Made by a program: the position numbers and the translations under genes
Shown: in pieces, positions 27,486 to 35,607 of the stretch
Layout of the letters: each line of letters begins with the position of its first letter
How positions within the stretch are numbered: position 1 is the stretch's first letter
Notes under the pieces: generated by a model
Told to the model about the DNA's origin: nothing
The model's input: the letters and a program-made list of their open reading frames with translations, nothing else
The model's database searches: none
NCBI RefSeq assembly: GCF_028705895.1
Contig: NZ_JAQWCQ010000007.1
Span: 33,705 to 97,704 of the forward strand
Direction of reading: 5' to 3'
Source: Massilibacteroides sp.
GTDB lineage: Bacteria; Bacteroidota; Bacteroidia; Bacteroidales; Tannerellaceae
DNA length: 64,000 bases

Positions 27486-29993
27486 ATGAATAGTAAAATG
27501 AAAAGTATAATCGTTCTGTTGTTCGGCGCGCTTTCGTTGCATGCAGCAGAAGATATAGATGTAAAGGTACAACAATACAAGCATGCGGGACCTTTTACAG
27601 TAAACAAGCCGATTCTGGCTGATACTGTAAACGTAAACGGCAAACCGTTCGAAGCAAAGAACCTACTTAAAGCAACTTTGCCAACTGATATTGCATTTAA
27701 ACAAGCAGATATCCTTGAAGCTGATACGGCAGGAAAAGTAACCTTTACTTCTCCCGAAAAAGGATATGCCTTGCATTTGTTTTCATTTTATCTGAACAGC
27801 GACCGCTATGTTAAAGGTAATTTAGAAATATCGGGAAGTGGTGATTTCGAAGTATTTGTTGATAATAAATCAGTAGGAAAAACTGCCGAATTAAAATTAG
27901 AGCCGAGGCGTTATGAGGTGGTAGTCAAATACCTGACAGCGGAGACTGATACTTGTGCGCCGTATTTGAAGTCTGAATTTAAAACGAAAGACACCGCAGT
28001 AATTGTAGCTTCGCTTGATCCGACAAAGCGATATACGTTGAAGGCAATGACTGAAGGCAAGAACTTCAGTGGCGTCAGTGTCTCGTCCGATGGAAAATTA
28101 GCTCTCGTGAAATATTCTACACAATTAGAAGGAGGAAAGAGTGAGCAGTTCACGCAACTAATAGAAACAGCTACGGGTAAAATAAAACTGCAAGGGAATG
28201 GCTTTCTTAATACAGCCCGCTGGATGCCAAAAAGTAATGCGATGTATTATACCCGAACAGGATATGACGGAACTGAATTAATAAAGGTAGATGCTGTCAC
28301 AATGCAGGAAACAGTACTTGCAAGTTCACTGCCGGAGAAAAATCCATATTTTGCTCCGGATGAGCAATCTTTGTTTTTCATGGTTAAGGAAGAAGGACCA
28401 AAAGAGGGGAAAGAACTCATACGTGTACAGGAGCCAAGCGACAGGCTTCCGGGATTTCGCGATCGGTACTTTATCTGGCGTTACAGTCTGCAAACCGGAT
28501 TATACGAACAACTAACCTACGGATTTAATTCAACCTACATAAACGACATCAGCCAGGACAGCCGTTATTTACTCTTCGGTACAAGCGAACGGGTTTATAC
28601 CTCTCTGCCCCACTCCCGTAATTCTCTTTATAAGTTAGATCTGCAGACTCTGGCAGTAGATACCTTATGGGAAAAGGCTCCGTATATTAATCAGGCTTCT
28701 TTTTCACCTGACGGGAAACAATTACTTGTTTCCGGTGCCGGAGCAGCATTCGATAACATAGGACTTAATATTCGTGAAGGACAAATATGTAACACATACG
28801 ACGGGCGACTTTACCTCTACGATCCGGCAACAAAAAAGGCGACTGCTTTAATGAAAGAGTTCAATCCGAATTCAATCAGAGCCGTTTGGAATCAGTTTGA
28901 CAATCAGATATATATTCTTACAGAAGATCGTGACTATCAGAATCTATACGTTTGCAATCCTTCCAATGGAAAAATGAAGAAGATAGAAGCAGGTGAAGAT
29001 GTTATTCTGAATTTTTCACTTGCTGAAAAAGCTCCGGTATTATATTACTATGGACAAAGCGTTTCGAATGCAAACCGTTTGTATAGCTATAATACGAAAA
29101 CAAATAAAAGACTGTTGATAAACGACCTTTCGGCTGAAAGATTAAAGGATATTAAGTTGGGAGAAGCGCATGACTGGAGTTTCACCTCCACAGATGGTTC
29201 TACAATAGACGGCCGCTATTACCTGCCGCCAAATTTCGACCCGGCAAAGAAATATCCGATGATTGTGTATTATTATGGAGGAACGTCTCCTACAAACCGT
29301 ATGCTTGAAATGCGTTATTCAATGCATATGTATGCCGCTCTCGGTTATGTGGTTTATACGCTCAACCCAAGTGGCACTACAGGATACGGGCAGGAATTTG
29401 CAGCCCGCCACGTAAATGCATGGGGAAAAGTTACAGCCGATGAGATCATACAAGGAACACAGGAATTCTGCAAAGAACATTCTTTTGTAAACAGCAAAAA
29501 GATCGGATGTATCGGAGCCAGCTACGGTGGATTCATGACACAATATTTACAAACCCGTACGGATATTTTTGCTGTCGCCGTAAGTCACGCAGGAATTAGT
29601 GCCCTCAGCAGTTACTGGGGCGAAGGATATTGGGGATGGGGATATTGTTCTGTAGCAAACACGAACAGCTACCCATGGAACAATCCGGAACTATTCGTCA
29701 AACAAAGTCCGTTATATAATGCAGATAAAATAAACACTCCGCTATTATTACTACATGGCAACGCAGACACGAATGTACCTGTTGGCGAAAGCATTCAAAT
29801 GTTCCTTGCCCTCAAGCTATTAGGTAAAACGGTTGAATTTGTAGAAGTGGACGGAGAAAATCACGGCATCGTAGGTTATAACAAACGCATCGGCTGGCAA
29901 AACAGTATCTTCGCCTGGTTTGCCAAATGGCTTAAAGACGAACCGCAATGGTGGGACAATATGTTCCCCCCAGAACCGGGAGAAAAGAAATAA
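27486..29993 (+). CDS. Exported S9 prolyl-oligopeptidase family peptidase (DPP IV-like)
   Basis: About 835 residues from ATG 27486 (27498 is also possible); both give a short signal peptide (MKSIIVLLFGALSLHAA). The N-terminal two-thirds is a DPP IV-type propeller with blades such as FSPDGKQLLVSGAG. The C-terminal hydrolase domain has the nucleophile Ser679 in GASYGGF, Asp761 in HGNADTNVP and His793 in ENHGIVG, a complete triad. It probably trims dipeptides from proline-containing peptides in the periplasm. The substrate preference is inferred. Last gene of the folC-MFS-ispE cluster, with 19 bp after ispE. Confidence 0.9.
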   Translation: MNSKMKSIIVLLFGALSLHAAEDIDVKVQQYKHAGPFTVNKPILADTVNVNGKPFEAKNLLKATLPTDIAFKQADILEADTAGKVTFTSPEKGYALHLFSFYLNSDRYVKGNLEISGSGDFEVFVDNKSVGKTAELKLEPRRYEVVVKYLTAETDTCAPYLKSEFKTKDTAVIVASLDPTKRYTLKAMTEGKNFSGVSVSSDGKLALVKYSTQLEGGKSEQFTQLIETATGKIKLQGNGFLNTARWMPKSNAMYYTRTGYDGTELIKVDAVTMQETVLASSLPEKNPYFAPDEQSLFFMVKEEGPKEGKELIRVQEPSDRLPGFRDRYFIWRYSLQTGLYEQLTYGFNSTYINDISQDSRYLLFGTSERVYTSLPHSRNSLYKLDLQTLAVDTLWEKAPYINQASFSPDGKQLLVSGAGAAFDNIGLNIREGQICNTYDGRLYLYDPATKKATALMKEFNPNSIRAVWNQFDNQIYILTEDRDYQNLYVCNPSNGKMKKIEAGEDVILNFSLAEKAPVLYYYGQSVSNANRLYSYNTKTNKRLLINDLSAERLKDIKLGEAHDWSFTSTDGSTIDGRYYLPPNFDPAKKYPMIVYYYGGTSPTNRMLEMRYSMHMYAALGYVVYTLNPSGTTGYGQEFAARHVNAWGKVTADEIIQGTQEFCKEHSFVNSKKIGCIGASYGGFMTQYLQTRTDIFAVAVSHAGISALSSYWGEGYWGWGYCSVANTNSYPWNNPELFVKQSPLYNADKINTPLLLLHGNADTNVPVGESIQMFLALKLLGKTVEFVEVDGENHGIVGYNKRIGWQNSIFAWFAKWLKDEPQWWDNMFPPEPGEKK

Positions 29994-30254
29994 AATCACA
30001 TTCTATTGCATAAAAAAATATAAAGGTTATTTTTCCAAATATAAAGGATATTTTTGCAAAAATATCCTTTATATTTTTACGGCTATTTTACCGTTGATTT
30101 TCAACGCACAAAAAAATGGCCTTTTTTCAGGCAATCAAACCTTATTTTTATCTACTTCTAACCGTTTTTTCAGATGGTCTGGGAAGACAATAAATAAGAT
30201 GTTTTTCCTGTTCATCGGTAAAAATTACCGTTTTGTCGATTGTTTGTTATCTAA
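29994..30254. other. Intergenic region with dispersed repeat
   Basis: The gap between the peptidase and the LytS gene contains the AATATAAAGG repeat (30017-30078), a GTTGATTTTCAAC segment and an A/T-flanked GGCC hairpin (near 30110-30125) shared with the copy at 44.1 kb. A 135-codon frame through the region follows the repeat and overlaps the peptidase gene; it is not credible as a protein. Confidence 0.6.
30017..30078. repeat. Dispersed AATATAAAGG repeat, copy 2
   Basis: Two direct units (GG at 30025-30026 and 30046-30047, 21 bp apart) are followed by an inverted unit (CC at 30066-30067, 20 bp further). The second and third units form a near-perfect hairpin. The same spacing occurs in copy 3. 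Downstream are GTTGATTTTCAAC and AAAATGGCCTTTTTT-like segments also found beside copy 3. Confidence 0.75.
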
Positions 30255-30290
30255 TTGTTCGGAAACAGTATATTTGCTGTTTTCGAACAA
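30255..30290 (+). promoter_or_regulatory. Palindrome enclosing the lytS -7 box
   Basis: TTGTTCGGAAACAG at 30255-30268 is answered by CTGTTTTCGAACAA at 30277-30290 (13 of 14 pairs), and the 8 bases between are TATATTTG, an exact TAnnTTTG -7 box. TTTG at 30243-30246 is a candidate -33 element. The lytS ATG is 7 nt later. A dimeric repressor or autoregulator binding here would cover the promoter. Confidence 0.7.
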
Positions 30291-30296
30291 TCAGAC

Positions 30297-31508
30297 ATGT
30301 CACGTACGAAGCATAATAATTTCTTAGTAGGATTTCTCTTATCAATATTAGTCACGCTTTTTGTGAACTTTTTAATGTTGATGAGAAGCTATGATTTGAT
30401 CTTTAATTCGCTTTCGAATGAAGATAATCTTCCTCCTGAAGCCTATTTTTTGTTCTTTTCTCTTGGTTGGTTTTTTCTGTTTTCCTTTGTTATTTTTCTC
30501 TTGTATAACCGGCTTTATTATCTTGCAGATCGTATTTTCAAGGAGAAGGAAATCAAAAGTTTTTTGTTGGCTACATTATTAAGTATTGTTGCCGCTTATG
30601 GCTTTTTCTTGTTATATCCTACAATGCATCGTGTCGTTATGATCGATTTATTTGAATTGAAGCCGCCAACTGAAGGAAAAAGTCTTTTCTTATATGGAGA
30701 TAAAGATATGCTCCCCAAGAAGCCCCCGCATGAGATTGGCAGGTTACCGCAAAAAAAAGATTTCCCAATGATAAGAGAGGGTATGCCGCCGGATTACAGA
30801 TTTTTGTTCCGGCCTTTATTTACAGAACATTTGTTTGTGTTACTCTCGGTGATGCTCAGTGTTATACTATTGAGGCAACTTCGTAGCAAACAAGAGATGA
30901 TGCTGGCCTATGAAAAATTGAAGTCTGAGAAATTCAAGAGTTCCTATAATGCATTGATGGGACAGATCAATCCTCATTTCTTTTTTAATTCGTTGAATGG
31001 ATTAAATGCCTTGATCAGAGGTGGTGAAAAAGAACAGACCTTGCAATATTTGGATGAGCTATCCAATGTGTTCCGGTACATATTACAGAGTAATCATAAA
31101 GAATTGGTTTCGCTTTCGGAAGAGCTTCAGTTTGTTAAGGCCTATACCTATTTATTAAGTGTACGCTACGAAGGTAAATTATTTTTCTCTATCCAGACAG
31201 ATCCGGGCTATTTGTTCTGGCATCTGCCGATTCTGAGTATACTACCTTTGGTTGAGAATGCAGTAAAACACAATGTAATCAGCAGACAATATCCTTTACG
31301 AATAGACATATACACAACACAAGATGATCAGGTGGTGGTATCAAACAAAATACAACCCAAAGTAGAAGAAAGCAAAGGAAGCGGAATAGGACTGAAAAAT
31401 CTCTGGGAAAGATATAGAATACTGACAGGAAAAGATATTTATATAACTTCTCAAAAGGAATACTTTAAGGTAAGTCTTCCTCTTATAAAAAACATATCAC
31501 CCAATTGA
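30297..31508 (+). CDS. LytS/YehU-type sensor histidine kinase
   Basis: 403 residues from ATG 30297. Four hydrophobic helices lie near 8-30, 50-70, 88-107 and 175-193, with a Pro/Lys-rich extracytoplasmic loop between the last two. The His_kinase domain has QINPHFFFNSLNGL with phospho-acceptor His227, and a C-terminal ATPase with PLVENAVKHNV and GSGIGLKNLWERY. The next gene, 19 bp on, is a LytTR regulator, so they form a two-component pair. No ligand domain is recognised. Confidence 0.93.
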   Translation: MSRTKHNNFLVGFLLSILVTLFVNFLMLMRSYDLIFNSLSNEDNLPPEAYFLFFSLGWFFLFSFVIFLLYNRLYYLADRIFKEKEIKSFLLATLLSIVAAYGFFLLYPTMHRVVMIDLFELKPPTEGKSLFLYGDKDMLPKKPPHEIGRLPQKKDFPMIREGMPPDYRFLFRPLFTEHLFVLLSVMLSVILLRQLRSKQEMMLAYEKLKSEKFKSSYNALMGQINPHFFFNSLNGLNALIRGGEKEQTLQYLDELSNVFRYILQSNHKELVSLSEELQFVKAYTYLLSVRYEGKLFFSIQTDPGYLFWHLPILSILPLVENAVKHNVISRQYPLRIDIYTTQDDQVVVSNKIQPKVEESKGSGIGLKNLWERYRILTGKDIYITSQKEYFKVSLPLIKNISPN

Positions 31509-31527
31509 TTATTTACGAAACAATTTC

Positions 31528-32289
31528 ATGAGAGCAATTATTATTGAAGATGAAACGACGGCGGTAAACAGTCTGAAAGAGATTTTACATCAGAACAAAT
31601 CGATGCAGATTGAAGTTATAGCTGAATTAGATAGTATTCAAGAGAGTGTTGCCTATTTCAGAGATGAGGAAGAGCCGGATATTATATTTATGGATATTCA
31701 CCTGGCTGATGGTCTTGCTTTCCAGATATTTGAACAAGTGGAGGTAAATGCTCCTGTTATCTTTACCACAGCTTATGATGAATATGCACTTCAGGCATTT
31801 CAGGTAAGCAGCATCGATTATTTATTAAAACCGATAACGGAATCATCTCTCGAAAGAGCGCTAAACAAGTTAAAGTTGTTCAATCCAGAGGAACGACAGG
31901 CTCATATACGCCAGACAAATAAAACCATCCGTTCAAGGCATCCTTTAAAAAATCTCTTAATTCAGCTTGCTTATAAATTCTATCCATTACCTGTTGATGA
32001 AATTTTATTTTTTTATACAGCAAACGAAAAGGTTACTGCCTATACTGCCGACGGTAAGAAACATCCGGTTGATCACACATTGGATTCTTTAAGTGAGCAG
32101 TTAGACGAACGGTCATTCTTTCGGGCTAACCGACAATTCATCATCGCACGTAAAGCCATCAAAGATGTAGAATTGTGGTACGGGAGTCGTTTGTCGGTCA
32201 ATTTAATATTGGAGATCCCCGAAAAAATAATCATAAGTAAGACCAAAACCCCCGTCTTCAAGAAATGGATACTCATAGAAGATGAATAA
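31528..32289 (+). CDS. LytTR family response regulator
   Basis: 253 residues. The receiver domain begins IIIEDETTAVNSL, has phospho-acceptor Asp56 in IIFMDIHL and the SIDYLLKPI lysine motif. The C-terminal LytTR DNA-binding domain (about 145-250) has FYTANEKVTAYTADGK and FFRANRQFIIARKAI. LytTR proteins bind pairs of direct repeats two helical turns apart. Such repeats with a 21-bp period are present 5 bp after this gene and at 35523, both likely targets. Confidence 0.94.
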   Translation: MRAIIIEDETTAVNSLKEILHQNKSMQIEVIAELDSIQESVAYFRDEEEPDIIFMDIHLADGLAFQIFEQVEVNAPVIFTTAYDEYALQAFQVSSIDYLLKPITESSLERALNKLKLFNPEERQAHIRQTNKTIRSRHPLKNLLIQLAYKFYPLPVDEILFFYTANEKVTAYTADGKKHPVDHTLDSLSEQLDERSFFRANRQFIIARKAIKDVELWYGSRLSVNLILEIPEKIIISKTKTPVFKKWILIEDE

Positions 32290-32293
32290 TCCT

Positions 32294-32321
32294 ATTCACC
32301 GACAGATATAGGTGATTCACC
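32294..32321 (+). promoter_or_regulatory. Candidate LytTR-binding direct repeats before the solo LytTR gene
   Basis: ATTCACC at 32294-32300 is repeated exactly at 32315-32321, a 21-bp period. The whole 28-bp site resembles that at 35523-35550 (first eight bases ATTCACCG identical, then a shared AGATA and GGT core). Confidence 0.6.
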
Positions 32322-32360
32322 TTTCATATTTCCTCATTGAACCCCGCTTAACTTTTCTTT

Positions 32361-32382
32361 ACCGAAGTTTCGGTTTCCTTTG
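32361..32382 (+). promoter_or_regulatory. Perfect palindrome abutting a -7-like box, solo LytTR gene
   Basis: ACCGAAGTTTCGGT at 32361-32374 is a perfect palindrome. It is followed at once by TTCCTTTG (32375-32382), one mismatch from TAnnTTTG, 27 nt before the ATG. It may be an operator. Confidence 0.5.
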
Positions 32383-32409
32383 CTTATGTAAATAAAATTC
32401 AGAACGATT

Positions 32410-32847
32410 ATGCTTAAATGTATCACTTTCGATGGAGATGCCTCAACATTAGATACGTTAATGGGGTATTTTGAAAAATTAGACAAGACACTTGCGGAAG
32501 TACAAGGCGTATTACAGAAGGAGCAGAACGAACAAGTCTTCTTTGTAAAAGAAGGAAGCCGGATTATCCGTATTCTAAGGGAAGAGATAATTTATCTTGA
32601 AGGGTATGGCGACTATGTAAAGATTCACCGGACAAACGGCAAACCTTTATTGTCTCAGGTTAGTCTGAGAAAATTTGAAGAAACGCTGGCTACTAAAGGT
32701 TTCTGTCGCGTGCACAGATCATATATTGTAGCTATATCACACATTAATTACATCGAACGCAAACGTATCCGTATCGGTGAGTCGCTAATACCTATCAGCG
32801 ACTCTTATCTCCCTTGTCTGATGAAGCAACTAATGTTGCAGGAATAG
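32410..32847 (+). CDS. LytTR DNA-binding protein without receiver domain
   Basis: 145 residues. The first 45 or so form an acidic helical segment (FEKLDKTLAEVQGVLQKEQ) that is not a receiver. The rest is a complete LytTR domain: FFVKEGSRIIRILREEIIYLEGYGDYVKIHR, SLRKFEETLATKGFCRVHRSYIVAI and INYIERKRIRIG. Lacking the phospho-acceptor, it is probably constitutive or controlled by partner proteins, perhaps through coiled-coil pairing. It lies 120 bp after the LytTR regulator and has its own candidate LytTR sites upstream. Confidence 0.88.
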   Translation: MLKCITFDGDASTLDTLMGYFEKLDKTLAEVQGVLQKEQNEQVFFVKEGSRIIRILREEIIYLEGYGDYVKIHRTNGKPLLSQVSLRKFEETLATKGFCRVHRSYIVAISHINYIERKRIRIGESLIPISDSYLPCLMKQLMLQE

Positions 32848-32861
32848 AATTATATTATTGA

Positions 32862-34067
32862 TTATAACTTCACTCTGAAAAGCCGTTCGCTCAAAGTATA
32901 GGATATTACAAATCCAAATACGCGACGGCTCAGAGCATTATTATTCAAATTCATTTGCTCGTAGTAAAACGATGTCGTAATTCTTCCGGCATTGACAGGA
33001 AATCCGAGTCCTAAGGTAGCCCGCCAGTCGATTCCACTATTTCCTTTTACTTTCATATAAGGAGTGCCTACTGATAGACCCGCTTTGTACGATGTTCTTT
33101 TCCAAAACGGTTCGGAAGAGAAACCTTCGGGATCATAGCTTATACCATAACGAAGTTCGTGAGTATCCCGGAATTTAATACGACTATCGGTTGAAGTTAA
33201 AACACTATATTCCTGAAACGTGTAATCAAGAGCATGTGTAAGTTTTTTGTATTGCAACGCCGCTCCTATTCCGTAAAATGCCGGCAGATATTGAGTTGTA
33301 TTCTTCACGGAGCTTTCCGTTTCTGACAGGCTTGTGGTTATGAGCTTGGTTCCGTCTAATTTTATCTTCTGTTTATATCCATAAACCGCACCTAAAGTCA
33401 ATGTATGATTTTTACTTAGGCGACGTTGGTATTGCGCTCCGAAATCAGCGTAAAATTGTTGTACGTACTGCGTTTGAGACACGGAGGTACTGCTTTGCGT
33501 TTCCGATTGATTCAAATTACCAAAAATATAACTGGTGTTTATCCCCACCGAAAAGCCGTATGGAAGAGAGAAAGCATTAGACAAGTGTAGCTTTGACAGT
33601 CCTCCACTCCCTTCAAACGTACTTTCATAATAACTTCCCGGAGCTCCTTCCAACGGTTGTTCGCTTTTAAAATAATACCCCATAGAACTATAAGGTTTTA
33701 ATCCAACAGCTAAATACCAGAAAGGCACAATACGACTTCCCATGGTAAATGAAGATACATTGCCTGTAAACGTTCGATTGGAAGCTCCGTTAGAGCTTAT
33801 ATATTCATTTTTTAAAAACCCGGAAGTTTCGGCAATTAATCTGATACTGTCTAAACCTGTTAATGCTGCAGGATTATCAATATTTAATAAAGCCTTGCCA
33901 CGCATCCCGTATGCCACACTTCCCATACCAACATTAGATCCATAAATACCGGTACTGATTTCTCCTATGCCAAACATAGAATAAGGAGAAGAAGTCATCA
34001 CATTTTGTGCGGAAACAGACGTAACCGCACCTATCATCAAAAGGCATATACCGTTAATAACTTTCAT
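32862..34067 (-). CDS. Outer-membrane beta-barrel protein of unknown function
   Basis: 401 residues with a signal peptide ending SVSA-Q near 21. The mature part is rich in Gly, Tyr and alternating hydrophobic strands (SYIFGNLNQSETQ; FGAQYQRRLSKNHTLTLGAVYGYKQ), and it ends in a barrel-like strand RLFRVKL. The opening NVMTSSPYSMFGIGEI is typical of exported Bacteroidetes OMPs that I cannot name further. Its 5' end overlaps the DUF4270 gene by 14 bp, so the two are one operon. It is nearly end-to-end with the solo LytTR gene (14-bp gap, convergent). Confidence 0.75.
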   Translation of the reverse strand: MKVINGICLLMIGAVTSVSAQNVMTSSPYSMFGIGEISTGIYGSNVGMGSVAYGMRGKALLNIDNPAALTGLDSIRLIAETSGFLKNEYISSNGASNRTFTGNVSSFTMGSRIVPFWYLAVGLKPYSSMGYYFKSEQPLEGAPGSYYESTFEGSGGLSKLHLSNAFSLPYGFSVGINTSYIFGNLNQSETQSSTSVSQTQYVQQFYADFGAQYQRRLSKNHTLTLGAVYGYKQKIKLDGTKLITTSLSETESSVKNTTQYLPAFYGIGAALQYKKLTHALDYTFQEYSVLTSTDSRIKFRDTHELRYGISYDPEGFSSEPFWKRTSYKAGLSVGTPYMKVKGNSGIDWRATLGLGFPVNAGRITTSFYYEQMNLNNNALSRRVFGFVISYTLSERLFRVKL

Positions 34068-35370
34068 ATATTTTATAGGTTATTTGAAGATTTATAGGGG
34101 ATTTCCCCTCTTTATTTTCAAATGTTAGATTTCTGAATGTCTTTGTGTAGTAATCATTCGTAAACACAAGCTGCAGATTATGTTTGTTTCTTCCGGTAGC
34201 ACCCATTTCCTCTTTTATAAAGGTTGAGAGGTCAAAGGAATAATATGTATCTTCAAAAAACACATCATCTTTGACGAGTGTACCACGTTGTACTTCTGTT
34301 CCAAGATAATCCGTAACCGCATCAACAACAACATTCTTTTCGTCAGCGATATACAGATAAATACTATCGGGTAATAAATTAAAATCCGAATAACTTCCTT
34401 TTTCAGGATAAATCTTCAACACAGCCGCCTCAACATCAATTTGTTCGCCTTGTTGCATCAAGTCATTCAGATAAGGAAATTCCAATCGGGAATACCATCC
34501 AAGCCCTCCGAATATCAGCCCTTTATTATCCAACTTTTCAGAAGGAATTTCTATTTCACTTAGGGCATGATTACTCAATAAGGAACCAGACCTATCGTGA
34601 TCGATATGATTAAACTGCGTTGTCGTGTTTGGAGTAAACTGTAGAATCTCAGCATTTTCTTCTGCTTTAAGAATGTGATAATGTAGTTCTATTGCGCCAA
34701 GAGAATCCGAAACTGAAAAAGCCTGAAGGTTTTCACTGGTCTGTTCATCGGGAAGGATAACAATTCCTTTGAAATAGTTCTCAAAATAATCTGCTGACAC
34801 GGCATCGTCTCTCGTATGGAAACGAGTCAACAGATCTTGTCCTAATTCGTCAGACAACCTGATTTCTACTGTTTCCTGACTATTCGGTTTCGGTCTGAAA
34901 GAGCATTCTCCTAATATTTCAGGATCATAACTAACGGTAGAAGTATTATACAAATAGCCATTATCATTCAGAACAATCGTTTCGGTTAGTCTGTGTACCG
35001 TAAATTTTTGATACTTCATCGTGTCTCCAATAAAGTATCCATTATGTTTAAGTCTTAAGATCAGTGAATCCATAATTACGGTCTCTGTTATATCCGTCGA
35101 ATAAGTCGGACGATTATAAGGAATGTAAGTATGTGCAATGGCCGTTCCCCAATCTTCATGCGTATATTTACCAATTAAAGCGGTTGACTGACCGGAAGTT
35201 TCTATTGAGTCCATTTGTACTGCCGTAACAGTAACCGTACATGAGTCAACACTAACATTTCTAAAAGCAGAGTCAACCAATTGCTGACCATATGTATTTG
35301 CCTCATCATAGCAGGAAGTAAGTGTTACGATAAGTGACAAAAAGCAAAACACAAAACTTTTCTTGGGCAT
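34054..35370 (-). CDS. DUF4270 family surface lipoprotein
   Basis: 438 residues from ATG 35370 (an in-frame ATG at 35391 adds seven). The lipoprotein signal ends LTSC-YDE with Cys20; the acidic residues after it fit Bacteroidetes surface-export signals. I recognise DUF4270 from the domain opening YGQQLVDSAFRNVSVDSCTV, the repeated DSLILRLKHNGYFIGD and the C-terminal LQLVFTNDYYTKTFRNLTFENK. The family's biochemical role is unknown. It is the first gene of the operon with the barrel OMP and is divergent from the kelch lipoprotein gene. Confidence 0.85.
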   Translation of the reverse strand: MPKKSFVFCFLSLIVTLTSCYDEANTYGQQLVDSAFRNVSVDSCTVTVTAVQMDSIETSGQSTALIGKYTHEDWGTAIAHTYIPYNRPTYSTDITETVIMDSLILRLKHNGYFIGDTMKYQKFTVHRLTETIVLNDNGYLYNTSTVSYDPEILGECSFRPKPNSQETVEIRLSDELGQDLLTRFHTRDDAVSADYFENYFKGIVILPDEQTSENLQAFSVSDSLGAIELHYHILKAEENAEILQFTPNTTTQFNHIDHDRSGSLLSNHALSEIEIPSEKLDNKGLIFGGLGWYSRLEFPYLNDLMQQGEQIDVEAAVLKIYPEKGSYSDFNLLPDSIYLYIADEKNVVVDAVTDYLGTEVQRGTLVKDDVFFEDTYYSFDLSTFIKEEMGATGRNKHNLQLVFTNDYYTKTFRNLTFENKEGKSPINLQITYKIYESY

Positions 35371-35522
35371 TATTTCCGTTCTTTTTCTCACAAAGAACCT
35401 TTTTTCTGTTTCTTTTCACAAACCAAACCTGTAGAACAGGTCGTTTTTTCTTTAAACCTCCTACTTTTCAAGGTTGACATAGTATTTTGTTTCCATTTTT
35501 ATTTTATCTGAGCCATAACTCC

Positions 35523-35551
35523 ATTCACCGGATAGATAGGTTACTTGACCG
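35523..35551 (+). promoter_or_regulatory. Candidate LytTR-binding direct repeats in divergent DUF4270/kelch promoter
   Basis: ATTCACCG at 35523-35530 and CTTGACCG at 35544-35551 are imperfect direct repeats with a 21-bp period, as for LytTR sites. They end 2 bp before a near -7 box (TATATTTTG, one base longer than consensus, 35554-35562). This puts them over the -33 region, where an activator would act on the kelch operon. Confidence 0.6.
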
Positions 35552-35607
35552 ATTATATTTTGCAAAGACAGGAACATCCGGTTTTTTTGCTTCAAAAATG
35601 AAATGAT

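Noticed and set aside
30255..30290. Invertible promoter at lytS
   Set aside because: The arms are only 8 bp apart, too close for site-specific inversion; an operator is a better reading.
29920..30327. 135-codon frame overlapping the peptidase end and the repeat
   Set aside because: It is out of frame with the peptidase and runs through the noncoding repeat; composition is that of the repeat.
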